The notes: generated from the sequence alone by a model not told the origin. Positions 18,131 through 25,920 are shown, counted from the first letter of the stretch. The stretch: 64,000 nt of DNA from Brucella daejeonensis (GCF_014199265.1 NZ_JACIJG010000006.1:62001-126000), one strand, 5' to 3'. Numbers and translations: made by a program.

Positions 18131-19042
18131 ATGATCGACTATTCCGCGCTCCGGGCCGTGGCAATGATCGTGCAAAGCGGAAGCTTTGAGAAAGCCGCCC
18201 GCGCGCTCAACGTCACGCCATCGGCAATCTCCCAGCGCGTCAAGCATCTGGAGGAACGCCTGGGAGCCGTGCTGATCGAGCGCGGTTCTCCCTGCACCGC
18301 CACGGAAAAGGGCGACTGGCTCTGCCGTCACATCGAGCAGGTCGGGATGCTGGAACGCGATCTCCTGGCGGAACTGCCGGCGCTAGCTGACGCGGAAGAC
18401 CCGGCGCAGAAGGTTACGCTGCATCTGGCCACCAATGCCGACAGTCTGGGCACATGGTTCCTGAAAGCGATCTCGCAATTCAGCAAGGCGTCCGATTATC
18501 TCTTCAATATAGCCGTGGACGATCAGGATCACACAGCCGAATGGCTGCAACGCGGCCGCGTCGTCGCGGCCGTCACGTCCCTGTCCAGACCCGTCCAGGG
18601 ATGTCGCATCACTCCGCTCGGCATATTGCAATACCGCGCGACGGCATCGCCGGAATTCATCGCCCGGCATTTCCCGAACGGCATAACGCGCGAAACCATC
18701 GCCAGCGCCCCCGCCCTCACCTTCAACCAGAAGGACCGCCTGCAGGACCAATGGGTGCAGGCGACAATCGCGGACGATGCGGTCTGCCCGACGCATTGGC
18801 TCCCTTCGACACAGGCTTTCGTCGATGCGAGCCTGTCCGGCATGGGATGGGGCATGAACCCGGTGCAACTGGTCGGCGAACATTTGAAAACAGGGCGGCT
18901 GGTCGAACTCATCCCGGACACGCCACTGGATGTCCCTCTGTTCTGGCAGGTCAACCGCCTCGTCGCCGACCGCCTTGCCCGCCTCACGCAGGCAGTCGTG
19001 ACGACAGCCCGGCGGGAACTCGCCCCATTGCCGGACGAATGA
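18131..19042 (+). CDS. argP: LysR-family regulator of the ArgP/LysG type
   Basis: A 303-residue LysR-type activator. The helix-turn-helix is at about residues 5-60 (SGSFEKAARALNVTPSAIS) and the ligand-binding domain follows. Regulators of this subgroup sense lysine or arginine and switch on the neighbouring lysE/argO exporter. The ATG at 18131 is preferred over an upstream in-frame start at 18068, which falls in the AT-rich divergent control region (18036-18130). Confidence 0.85.
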   Translation: MIDYSALRAVAMIVQSGSFEKAARALNVTPSAISQRVKHLEERLGAVLIERGSPCTATEKGDWLCRHIEQVGMLERDLLAELPALADAEDPAQKVTLHLATNADSLGTWFLKAISQFSKASDYLFNIAVDDQDHTAEWLQRGRVVAAVTSLSRPVQGCRITPLGILQYRATASPEFIARHFPNGITRETIASAPALTFNQKDRLQDQWVQATIADDAVCPTHWLPSTQAFVDASLSGMGWGMNPVQLVGEHLKTGRLVELIPDTPLDVPLFWQVNRLVADRLARLTQAVVTTARRELAPLPDE

Positions 19043-19154
19043 AAGTTCTGTTCACCTGCCGGGGGCCTGCACGCGTGAACACGACTTCGTGCGGGAGCGG
19101 GCAATCACCATCTGTTTTCTTGAACGTGATCGGCTATTGCGCAATCGATGAGTG

Positions 19155-19238
19155 ATGAAACTCGTGTTCCTCATCGCGGCGCTCATAGCCCTTACGGTCA
19201 TCGGCTGCTATCTGCAGATGATTTTTGCCGTGCCCTGA
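19155..19238 (+). CDS. Possible 27-residue hydrophobic peptide
   Basis: A short frame reading MKLVFLIAALIALTVIGC followed by nine residues. It is almost wholly hydrophobic, with a lipobox-like VIGC. The upstream GAGTG is a poor ribosome-binding site. It stands alone between argP and the min operon terminator. It may be a chance frame. Confidence 0.3.
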   Translation: MKLVFLIAALIALTVIGCYLQMIFAVP

Positions 19239-19270
19239 ACATGCAGGCTTCAACGGGTCTCTGCATAAAG

Positions 19271-19297
19271 GAAAAAGGCAGGATCAACGATCCTGCC
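19271..19297 (-). terminator. Rho-independent terminator of the min operon
   Basis: On the minus strand GGCAGGATC (19289-19297 complement) pairs with GATCCTGCC (19277-19285 complement) and is followed by five T residues (19272-19276). It lies at the 3' end of the min operon and contains the stop codon of the small ORF there. Confidence 0.75.
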
Positions 19298-19454
19298 CCG
19301 ATTGTGCAACGCCTGCGGCTTCCTCGCAGACCCTGACATGCTCCGCCAGGGCTGGAAGCGGCAGGAAAGCGCTGACTGTACAGATATCCCGCTTCTGAAA
19401 CTTTGGAAGTTCCTGAAGTTCCTTCAATCTGGTGAGAAGTGCACCGCGATTCAT
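19284..19454 (-). CDS. Small hypothetical protein downstream of minE (56 residues)
   Basis: Begins MNRGALLTRLKELQELPKF and has two cysteines. The ATG at 19454 follows a strong GGAGGAAG ribosome-binding site by 7 bases, which argues that it is translated. It is 46 bases after the minE stop and its own stop codon sits inside the operon terminator. No family was recognised. Its position suggests co-expression with minCDE. Confidence 0.5.
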   Translation of the reverse strand: MNRGALLTRLKELQELPKFQKRDICTVSAFLPLPALAEHVRVCEEAAGVAQSGQDR

Positions 19455-19500
19455 GGTTTCTTCCTCCATCTTTCTGGCTATCCGTTGAAGTGATGTGAAA

Positions 19501-19770
19501 TCAGGCCGCCCGCACCTTCGTTTTCGCTTTCAACGGAAGCTCGATATCGACTTCCAGCGTGGACATCTGGTCGCCCCGGTCCATCTTCACGCTGACCTTG
19601 TCGCGATCGATCTGGATATGCTTGGTAATGACGGCGAGGATTTCCTCACGCAGCACCGCGACGAGATCGGAATGTTCATGCGATGCCCTTTCATGGGCAA
19701 GCAGAACCTGCAGCCGCTCTCGCGCCTGAGGCGCGGAAGCAGGCTTGCTGAAAAAACGAAAAAGGCTCAT
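19501..19770 (-). CDS. minE: Cell-division topological specificity factor MinE
   Basis: An 89-residue protein. The N-terminal membrane-targeting and anti-MinCD segment (MSLFRFF, then [14 protein letters not shown]) and the C-terminal dimerisation half ending [11 protein letters not shown] are both present. MinE stimulates MinD ATPase and drives MinCD off the membrane at midcell. Its start overlaps the minD stop by 4 bases. Confidence 0.95.
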   Translation of the reverse strand: MSLFRFFSKPASAPQARERLQVLLAHERASHEHSDLVAVLREEILAVITKHIQIDRDKVSVKMDRGDQMSTLEVDIELPLKAKTKVRAA

Positions 19771-20582
19771 GCCGCTCTCCTTCCGAAAAGTTTACCCAGA
19801 AGGCCGCGCTTTTCGGACGGAACAGACATCGGCACTTCTTCGCCGACAAGACGGCGGGCTGCGTCGAGGTAAGCCAATGCAGGCGCGCTGCGCTGATCGG
19901 CAAGGGTCACGGGAGAGCCGATATTGGATGCCCGCAGGACGTCCTGGCTTTCGGGAATGATGCCCAGAAGCGGAATCGACAGGATTTCGAGCACGTCTTC
20001 GACCTTCAGCATGTCGCCGCGTTCGGCGCGCACCGGATCGTAACGGGTGAGCAGAAGGTGCTTGTCCACCCGTTCGCCGCGTTCGGCCTTGAGCGTCTTG
20101 GCATCGAGAAGGCCGATAATGCGATCGGAATCGCGAACAGACGATACTTCCGGGTTCGTGACGACCACAGCCGTATCCGCATGGCGCATGGCCAATGTGG
20201 CGCCGCGCTCGATCCCGGCCGGGCTGTCGCAGATGATCCAGTCGAACTCCTTCTTGAGATCTTCCATGACGCGATCGACGCCCTCGGTCGTGAGATTGTC
20301 CTTGTCGCGTGTCTGGGAGGCGGGCAGCAGATACAGCGTCTCCAGACGCTTGTCGCGGATCAGCGCCTGCGGCAGCTTCGCGTCGCCCTGAATGACATTG
20401 ACCAGATCGAACACGACACGGCGTTCCGCGCCCATGACCAGATCGAGGTTCCGCAAGCCGACATCGAAATCGATGACGACGGTCTTCTCGCCGCGCTGCG
20501 CCAGAGCGGCACCGATTGCAGCCGTGGATGTCGTCTTGCCAACGCCACCCTTGCCGGAAGTTACAACAATTACTTTTGCCAT
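19767..20582 (-). CDS. minD: Septum-site-determining ATPase MinD
   Basis: A 271-residue ParA/MinD-family ATPase. The deviant Walker [10 protein letters not shown] lies at residues 11-19, and the switch and Walker B regions DFDVGLRN and [12 protein letters not shown] follow. A basic amphipathic membrane helix ([10 protein letters not shown]) closes the C-terminus. It recruits MinC to the membrane. It is separated from minC by 228 bases that contain a RIME-like repeat. Confidence 0.96.
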   Translation of the reverse strand: MAKVIVVTSGKGGVGKTTSTAAIGAALAQRGEKTVVIDFDVGLRNLDLVMGAERRVVFDLVNVIQGDAKLPQALIRDKRLETLYLLPASQTRDKDNLTTEGVDRVMEDLKKEFDWIICDSPAGIERGATLAMRHADTAVVVTNPEVSSVRDSDRIIGLLDAKTLKAERGERVDKHLLLTRYDPVRAERGDMLKVEDVLEILSIPLLGIIPESQDVLRASNIGSPVTLADQRSAPALAYLDAARRLVGEEVPMSVPSEKRGLLGKLFGRRAA

Positions 20583-20675
20583 ATGTGTCTCCTGTATCTC
20601 CCGCGCGCCACCAGGGCATCCTTCGCCCGCGGTATGGAATGCCCTGCCATTTTCATCCGGCGCCGTGAAGGCGCC

Positions 20676-20776
20676 CTTAGAGCGCGTTTCGATCTGATTG
20701 AATCAGATCGGTGCTCTAACTTTTTGTTTTATCGCGCATCTTTTCCGAAAACCGTTTCACACTTTTCGGGATGCGC
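20676..20776. repeat. RIME-like palindromic repeat between minC and minD
   Basis: Two stems: CGATCTGATT (20690-20699) with AATCAGATCG (20701-20710), and GCGCATC (20734-20740) with GATGCGC (20770-20776) enclosing CCGAAAA/TTTTCGG. This is the pattern of Rhizobiales intergenic mosaic or Bru-RS-type elements. Transcribed as part of the min mRNA it would form two hairpins between minC and minD. Confidence 0.7.
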
Positions 20777-20810
20777 CGGGACCGGAACTGCCTGCGCTTT
20801 CCGAAGCAGT

Positions 20811-21545
20811 TCAGCCCAGCGTTTCAGCCATCATGTAATCGCCATCCAGCCACAACTGAACGGCCTGACCACGCAATCTGCCTTCCATGTCTTCAGCGGT
20901 CTTGTAGAGACCGTCGATGGCCACCAGTTCGGCCTCCATCTTGCGGCAGAAAATACGCGCATTCGCATTTCCGGCCGTCCCCGCCATAGCCCGGCCGCGA
21001 AGCGCGCCATAAACGTGAATGGAACCGCCAGCCACCACTTCCGCCCCCGACGCAACAGAACCGACAATGGTCACATCGCCATCCGGGAAATAGATCGACT
21101 GCCCCGAACGAACCGGCTCGGTGACGACCATGGACGGCACGGCCTTGACCAGTTGAACGGCTGCCGGAGTTGCCGGCGACGGCGCCTTGGCCTGCGGTTT
21201 CGGCTCCGCGATTTCCGGGTCGAAATCGGCTGCGGGCTGCCCGCCGCGCATTGCCGGCGGCATGCCGGGCCCCAGCAGGGAAGGACGGGCATTCTCGAAA
21301 CCGGTGATCCAGACGCCGCGACTGACCAGATCTTCAAGCAGCTGTACCAGTTGCGGGCGCTCTATCGCCACATTCTCCAGATCGAGAACGATCGGACGGT
21401 TCAGGAAAAATCCCACTGAACGCGCTGCCAGATCATCCAGCTTGTCGAGCCAGCCATCGAGCGGTAATTCAGGCGAGAGCACCAGCGCGAGAAAGGATCT
21501 TCCTTTCAAGCGGATTGGACGGGACTGTGTTAGCACTTGATTCAT
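20811..21545 (-). CDS. minC: Septum-site-determining protein MinC
   Basis: A 244-residue division inhibitor. The N-terminal FtsZ-inhibiting domain covers about residues 1-105, a proline/alanine-rich linker about 125-150, and the right-handed beta-helix domain that binds MinD runs to the end (SGQSIYFPDGDVTIVG, SIHVYGALRGRA). The ATG at 21545 gives the family's usual N-terminus; the longer frame to 21650 runs through the promoter and CtrA-type box. Confidence 0.93.
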   Translation of the reverse strand: MNQVLTQSRPIRLKGRSFLALVLSPELPLDGWLDKLDDLAARSVGFFLNRPIVLDLENVAIERPQLVQLLEDLVSRGVWITGFENARPSLLGPGMPPAMRGGQPAADFDPEIAEPKPQAKAPSPATPAAVQLVKAVPSMVVTEPVRSGQSIYFPDGDVTIVGSVASGAEVVAGGSIHVYGALRGRAMAGTAGNANARIFCRKMEAELVAIDGLYKTAEDMEGRLRGQAVQLWLDGDYMMAETLG

Positions 21546-21548
21546 CTT

Positions 21549-21601
21549 GGTTAATAATCGGTTTATCCGGTCTATATGCGCAATGGTTAACAGATGGTTA
21601 A
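21549..21601 (-). promoter_or_regulatory. CtrA-type binding boxes in the minC promoter
   Basis: On the minus strand TTAACCATCTGTTAAC (complement of 21586-21601) is a perfect TTAA-N7-TTAAC CtrA box, about 40 bases upstream of minC. A second near-match, TAAACCGATTATTAAC, covers 21550-21565. minC is among the promoters reported to be bound by CtrA in Brucella, which fits well. Binding itself is inferred from the motif. Confidence 0.6.
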
Positions 21602-22110
21602 TTTCCGGGGACGGAACGGCCGCCGTCCGCCTCCAACCACAAGGGAACAATCAATCCGAACACAGCGATGGGCCGCGATTTCTTCCCGCGCACGGCGCAA
21701 ACCCTGCGCGCAAGCAAATTCACAGGAACCCGGCTTACTGCGCCAGCGACTCAACTTGCTTGATTATAGGCAGATATCCGGACCGATATTTGGCGATTAT
21801 GCGTCCTTCCACAGAAGAGACGGGAGAAAATGTAATTTTAAATTTCAATCAAATATGACGTTACGTCATGAATTATAATGTTATAATATTTTTTATTTAT
21901 TGCCATTTGAGAAATAATATTGAAGCATCCGCCCTCCCCGCGAATATACGTGAATCCTTCTCCAGTATATTTCACATAGTACCTGCATAGCGAACCTTCG
22001 ATGAGACTATGTGGATGTATTTTCGGATTCGCACCAAGGTTTGGCGGGGCGGCTCGACTGACGGGAACCTGCGCCCTGCGTCGGCCAGGTCCTCATGACC
22101 GGCGCAAGCA
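21602..22110. other. Non-coding stretch upstream of minC
   Basis: No credible gene. The part around 21830-21920 is very AT-rich and contains the palindrome ATGACGT-T-ACGTCAT (21855-21869). The remainder is featureless apart from short frames with no ribosome-binding site. Confidence 0.5.
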
Positions 22111-22113
22111 GTA

Positions 22114-22245
22114 TATCTCCGACGAAACCGATGGAGATTATTCTTCGCTTCTGTCGGAGAGACCAATATCTGAAAGGTTCCGCTCAAAGGAACCGCCTCG
22201 CGTTTGGGCGGGGGGCTTAGGGGCGCGAGGCGGGCGAGCTCTCAG
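22114..22245 (+). other. Candidate structured RNA of unknown type
   Basis: Three good stems follow one another: CTCCGAC (22117-22123) with GTCGGAG (22153-22159); GGTTCC (22176-22181) with GGAACC (22189-22194); and CCGCCTCGCG (22193-22202) with CGCGAGGCGG (22224-22233), where the last two stems compete for two bases. A G-rich loop fills the third stem. No gene follows on either strand within reach, so it is not an obvious riboswitch. The strand is not certain. Confidence 0.3.
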
Positions 22246-22333
22246 GAGTGCACGCATCAGGAAAATGTAACGTTAGCCCTGATTCTGAAACTAACAATAC
22301 ATTCCACAATGAAAAATTACGTGACCGGAATGC

Positions 22334-22443
22334 AGAAAAGCCCGCTGCGCGGGGCGCTGCGGGCTTAAACTGAAAGCGCGGTTTGGGAGGAGGAGTACCG
22401 CGCTCATGTCCGGTTTTTTGGGAGGAGGAGTAAAACCGAACGA
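22334..22443 (-). ncRNA. Anti-Shine-Dalgarno sRNA, cuckoo/alpha-r14-like (copy B)
   Basis: On the minus strand two hairpins display the same loop: TTCGGTTTT stem with loop ACTCCTCCTCCCA (22419-22431), then AGCGCGGT/ACCGCGCT stem with loop ACTCCTCCTCCCAA (22383-22396). A terminator stem AAGCCCGC/GCGGGCTT (22338-22366) with TTTTCTG ends it. Loops with CCUCCUCCC are the hallmark of the alphaproteobacterial cuckoo and alpha-r14 RNAs, which pair with ribosome-binding sites. A possible promoter, TTGAGG-17-TAGTTA, lies at 22449-22477. Confidence 0.75.
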
Positions 22444-22519
22444 TTTGTTAACTACGCCACTATCACCGGCCCCTCAACCGGTAAGCTTGCAATGCTGATA
22501 TGCAGTTTTAGCAAACCAG

Positions 22520-22640
22520 AAGGAAAAACCGCCTCGCTGCGACCAAGCGCGCTGAGGCGGCGAATCTCCTTCGAAAGCCCCCAATCGGAGGAGACGCCGA
22601 AACATACCTACAACCTGGGAAAAATAAATAGACAATCTTA
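22520..22640 (-). ncRNA. Candidate sRNA next to copy B (copy C)
   Basis: On the minus strand a hairpin pairs CTCCT with AGGAG (about 22565-22600), followed by a terminator whose stem CCGCCTC/GAGGCGG (22529-22560) is followed by five T residues (22524-22528). The 5' end is a guess. The terminator and the bases after it resemble those of the plus-strand sRNA at 22860-22976, so the two look like duplicates in opposite orientation. Confidence 0.5.
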
Positions 22641-22859
22641 GCGAGCAGCAAGTTTTTTTAAACGACAATGACGACAGCCGCTCATGGCGACTTTTGGAGC
22701 GGGCTTTAACAGCTCGCTGAATTGTAAAGTTTGGCTTTCCGCAACACGGCCCGGCCCGGATACCCACATCGAAAGCATTGCGTGCCGAAATTCGCCCCGC
22801 AATGGCCCGAAAAGAACCTCGTCATTTCATGTTGAATTTTCAGTAATTTCTGAAAATAA

Positions 22860-22976
22860 TGGAGTTATATTAGGTGTTGCTTTCTCCATGCGCCACGTTA
22901 TTGTGGCCTCACTTGGAGGAGGGAGTACCGCCCCAGCGCGCTCGATCGCTGCGGGGCGGTTTCTTTTTTCAGCTAC
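22860..22976 (+). ncRNA. Candidate sRNA with an exposed SD-like GGAGGAGGGAG (copy D)
   Basis: Two stems, ATGGAG/CTCCAT and GCCAC/GTGGC, are followed by GGAGGAGGGAGTA (about 22916-22928) and a strong terminator: CCGCCCCAGCG paired with CGCTGCGGGGCGG, then TTTCTTTTTT. The terminator is closely similar to that of copy C on the other strand. The purine-rich stretch could pair with the CCUCCUCC loops of the adjacent sRNA. The 5' end is uncertain. Confidence 0.5.
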
Positions 22977-23039
22977 CCATAAATGCATATCTGCCTTGCG
23001 CCATTGCCTCTTGTAAGCAGCAATGTCCGAACCTATCTT

Positions 23040-23167
23040 CGCGTTGTTCGGTTTTACTCCTCCTCCCAAAAACCGAACCAGAAGCGCGATACTCCTCCTC
23101 CCAAATCGCGCTTTACAGATCAGCCCACTGCACACTCCTCCTCCCAGTGCAGTGGGCGTTCTTTTTT
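23040..23167 (+). ncRNA. Anti-Shine-Dalgarno sRNA with three identical loops, cuckoo/alpha-r14-like (copy A)
   Basis: Three consecutive perfect hairpins each present ACTCCTCCTCCCA: stem GTTCGGTTTT/AAAACCGAAC (23046-23078), stem AAGCGCGAT/ATCGCGCTT (23082-23113) and stem GCCCACTGCAC/GTGCAGTGGGC (23123-23157). The third doubles as the terminator and is followed by GTTCTTTTTT (23158-23167). The stems differ completely while the loops are nearly invariant, so selection is on the exposed anti-Shine-Dalgarno loop. The 5' end is placed just before the first stem. Confidence 0.82.
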
Positions 23168-23235
23168 CAGGCTCTCCCCGACATCCTTTCGATTTCACGC
23201 AGGCAGGCGCCAGAGCGGTTCCCGTTCAGTGCGCT

Positions 23236-24687
23236 TCAGGATCTGCCGCCGGTCAATCCGATGACCCTGAAAGCAACGGCTACGGCAATGGCAGGCGCAA
23301 GCGCGAAGATCACCGAGAGCCAGAGCGAGGCATTGGCCGCGCCTTCCGCACCGCCGGGCACGGCGATACCTGCAAAGTTGGCGACCATACCGGCACAGGC
23401 CGTACCGAAGGCAATGGCGAAAAGCTGCACGGTGGTCATGCCGCCAGCGGCAAGATCCTGCTCGGTCGGCGGCGCGCTCTGGTAGACCCGCGTGACGAGG
23501 CTCGGCCAGGCAAGCCCGATACCGAAACCGATCAGGATCAGTCCGAAGCAGACCGGTGCGAGGAGCGACCAGTTGCCATTGCCATGGACCGGCAGGAACA
23601 CGGCAAGGAGGACGAGACCGGCAAGTGTCAGGACAGGCCCGGCCACAACCAGCCTGTCACCGCCTCTTTCCTGCCATCTGGAGCTCAGGAAGGATGCGAC
23701 CGTCCAGCCGATTGCCATCAGGGCGGCGAGATAACCGGCCCGGAGCGGGGACTGCCCATGAAGATGCTGAAGCAGATAGGGCACATAGATTTCCGGCTGC
23801 ATGGAAAGCATCAGGAGCGCAATCGTCAGATAGAGCGCGCCGAGCGGTGTCGAAAGATTGAAGGAACGGCGCGGCAGAAGCCGCGCCTTCGCATTGCGAT
23901 CAACAGCCGCGATGATGGCGATCATGAAGAGCGCGGCACCGAGGCCGACAATTTTCCACAATGCTTCCTGCGACAGGCTGCCAGCCGAAACGGCAAGCAC
24001 GGCGCCGGTCAGGAGGACGAGTTGAAGAACGGGAATGGAAGCCCGCTCGTTCCTGTCCCAGCTCGAACGCGGCAGGGTCACGAAAGCGACGACCGCAAAA
24101 AGCCCCGCCACAGGCAGCAGCGACCAGAAGGCCGCACGCCAAGCGCCATATCCGGCGAAAACGCCGCCGATGGCCGGACCTATCAGCGTTGCAACGCCGA
24201 ACATCGCGGAAATCAGCCCGATGGCCCGTCCCCACAGGCGTTCCGGCAGCACGACGCGCGTCAGCCCGTAGGCCAGCGCATAAAGGAAGCCGCCGCCAAG
24301 CCCCTGCACGCTGCGCCCGGCGAGCATGACCGGCATATTGATCGCAAGCGAAGAAATCAGGGTTCCGGCCGCGAACAAGAGCGTCGCCGCCACATAGGCG
24401 CCGCGTGGACCGGCGCTTATGAGCAGCCGCGCAGTGAGCGCCGCGCCCAGAATGGACGAAACAACGAAAAGCGTGGTCGCCCAGGCATAAAAATCCATGC
24501 CGCCAATATCCTGAACCACACTCGGCATGACCGTGGTGGCAATATACATATTGACCGCGTGGAGCGTGACGCCACCGGCCAGAGCCAGCGCATAAAGGCC
24601 GTTTCGGCCACTCAACAGTTCACTCCAGCCAGCGGGCGCATGGCCCGCATTCCCCGCCGGAACCGTCTCTTCGATCGAACTTTGCAC
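23236..24687 (-). CDS. MFS multidrug efflux transporter under SoxR control
   Basis: A 483-residue major-facilitator protein with 12-14 hydrophobic segments and a family-typical GRSVQGLGGG segment in the first half. The start is a GTG at 24687, six bases after GGAGG. It is preceded by a SoxR box inside a promoter with a 19-bp spacer. In bacteria without soxS, SoxR directly activates efflux pumps and redox genes, so export of redox-active compounds is the likely role. Confidence 0.85.
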   Translation of the reverse strand: MQSSIEETVPAGNAGHAPAGWSELLSGRNGLYALALAGGVTLHAVNMYIATTVMPSVVQDIGGMDFYAWATTLFVVSSILGAALTARLLISAGPRGAYVAATLLFAAGTLISSLAINMPVMLAGRSVQGLGGGFLYALAYGLTRVVLPERLWGRAIGLISAMFGVATLIGPAIGGVFAGYGAWRAAFWSLLPVAGLFAVVAFVTLPRSSWDRNERASIPVLQLVLLTGAVLAVSAGSLSQEALWKIVGLGAALFMIAIIAAVDRNAKARLLPRRSFNLSTPLGALYLTIALLMLSMQPEIYVPYLLQHLHGQSPLRAGYLAALMAIGWTVASFLSSRWQERGGDRLVVAGPVLTLAGLVLLAVFLPVHGNGNWSLLAPVCFGLILIGFGIGLAWPSLVTRVYQSAPPTEQDLAAGGMTTVQLFAIAFGTACAGMVANFAGIAVPGGAEGAANASLWLSVIFALAPAIAVAVAFRVIGLTGGRS

Positions 24688-24722
24688 TGTCGGCCTCCAT
24701 AAACCTGATTGTTGCCGACAGG

Positions 24723-24753
24723 TTTATAGGACCTCAACCTCGATTGAGGTCAA
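24723..24753 (-). promoter_or_regulatory. SoxR-box promoter of the MFS pump
   Basis: On the minus strand TTGACC (complement of 24748-24753) and TATAAA (complement of 24723-24728) are separated by exactly 19 bases, the overlong spacer of MerR-family promoters. The spacer region carries CCTCAACCTCGATTGAGG (24732-24749), a SoxR-type dyad with perfect outer six bases. Confidence 0.8.
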
Positions 24754-24793
24754 TAGGCAATTTCGAGCGAAAAGCACCCGTGCGGAAACGGAC

Positions 24794-25276
24794 TCAGGTG
24801 AGGCCGGATTGCTTCATCAGCCTGCGCGGCCCCGCGCCCTGCTGCCCCAGAATGTCGTCGGGATTTCGCAACGGACATTCGGAGAGCGAGAGGCAGCCGC
24901 AACCGATGCAGCTTGTGATCTGGTCGCGAAGCTGCATAAGGCTGTCGATGCGCTCCTGAAGCATATCCTTCCATGCTTCGGAGAAATGCCGCCAGTCTTC
25001 GGCGGTCGGCACATGATCATGCGGAAGGTCGATCAGCGCATCACGAATGACGGCAAGCGGAATGCCCGCGCGCTGGGCAATCTTGATAATGGCGATACGC
25101 CGCAGGACGGCACGATGATAGCGGCGCTGGTTGCCTTGCGTGCGCCAGCCTTCGATCAGGCCCTTGTTCTCATAGAAATGGACCGTGGAAATCGCCACCC
25201 CGGCGCGCTGCGAGACGTCGCCGACGGTAAGGCTTTTCTTGAGGCCGGACTGTTCCATGTGGTCAAACTCGGTCAT
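24794..25276 (-). CDS. soxR: Redox-sensitive transcriptional activator SoxR
   Basis: A 160-residue MerR-family protein. The N-terminal winged helix (LTVGDVSQRAGVAISTVHFYE) is at about residues 16-36, a dimerisation helix follows, and the [2Fe-2S] cluster motif CIGCGCLSLSEC (C-x2-C-x-C-x5-C) lies near residues 123-134. Oxidation of the cluster activates transcription. It is the last gene of a run that starts at the cytochrome c gene, so SoxR probably controls its own supply. Confidence 0.95.
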   Translation of the reverse strand: MTEFDHMEQSGLKKSLTVGDVSQRAGVAISTVHFYENKGLIEGWRTQGNQRRYHRAVLRRIAIIKIAQRAGIPLAVIRDALIDLPHDHVPTAEDWRHFSEAWKDMLQERIDSLMQLRDQITSCIGCGCLSLSECPLRNPDDILGQQGAGPRRLMKQSGLT

Positions 25277-25318
25277 GCCCGAATGTGTAGGCCGTGCGGA
25301 AGCGGCAAAGCAAGGGCT

Positions 25319-25855
25319 TCATAGGTCGGTATCGTGTCTGAGAGACTGATAGCTGCGGCGTGCCCACAGCAGGGGACGTGAATGAAGCGGCAGATCGGTA
25401 TCCGTGACGAGGCCTGCAAAAAGCGTATGGTCGGCCATTGGAACCGAACCCGCCAGTTCGCAATCGATGGCCGCTGCCGCGCCGAAGAGAAGGGGCCTGC
25501 CCGATGGCCATTCGCCCCAGACACCGATCAGGAAACGCTGCGCATGAGGTACCCTGCCAGCGAAGGCGTCGCCGATCATGTCCTGTCCTTCGGCCAGCAT
25601 GGCGAGCGAAAAACCGCCATCGGCCATGATCGCCGTTGCAAGGGCGCTATCACTTTTCACCGAAACCAGCACGATGGGCGGTTCGGCGGAAACAGACAGC
25701 ACCGCCGTCACGGTGCGGCCGTGGGATTGACCGGCATCGCGCGCGGTGACGACGGAAACCGTCGCGGCCATGCGCGACATGGCGTCCGCGAATTGCTGTC
25801 TGGAAACGGCGCCGATTGCGTCGCGATCTATATGCAGCACGTTTCTGTTCATCAT
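25319..25855 (-). CDS. Flavin reductase-like flavoprotein
   Basis: A 178-residue protein of the flavin reductase-like (FMN-binding split barrel) family; the segments RMAATVSVVTA and ILVSV/VLVSVKSDS match the family's FMN-binding strands. It probably reduces free flavin with NAD(P)H or acts with a partner monooxygenase. A start at 25852 is equally possible. It lies between a cytochrome c gene and soxR, so it is likely a SoxR target through the upstream promoter. Confidence 0.78.
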   Translation of the reverse strand: MMNRNVLHIDRDAIGAVSRQQFADAMSRMAATVSVVTARDAGQSHGRTVTAVLSVSAEPPIVLVSVKSDSALATAIMADGGFSLAMLAEGQDMIGDAFAGRVPHAQRFLIGVWGEWPSGRPLLFGAAAAIDCELAGSVPMADHTLFAGLVTDTDLPLHSRPLLWARRSYQSLRHDTDL

Positions 25856-25884
25856 TTCGATACCCTTCGGGCCGGTGTTGCAGC

Positions 25885-25920
25885 GCCGGTCGGAAACGCC
25901 CCGCAGCGGTTCCGACCGGC
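25885..25920. other. Perfect 11-bp stem-loop between cytochrome c and flavin reductase genes
   Basis: GCCGGTCGGAA (25885-25895) pairs with 25910-25920. No T-run follows on the minus strand, so it could attenuate, or stabilise the upstream cytochrome message, rather than fully terminate. Confidence 0.5.

Noticed and set aside
20058-21419. Long plus-strand open frame across the min operon
   Set aside because: It is antisense to minD and minC, which are certain, and has no ribosome-binding site or family features.
22153-22244. Glycine riboswitch
   Set aside because: GGAGAGACC and CTCTCAGG occur in the right order, but the conserved CCGAAGG core is missing and no glycine-related gene follows.
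22340-23160. CRISPR array from the repeated CTCCTCCTCCC motifs
   Set aside because: Spacing is irregular, copies lie on both strands, and each motif is the loop of its own hairpin.
23023-24702. 559-codon plus-strand frame antisense to the MFS gene
   Set aside because: Its composition is that of a shadow frame (rich in R, G, D, E, H), and the opposite strand encodes a clear transporter.
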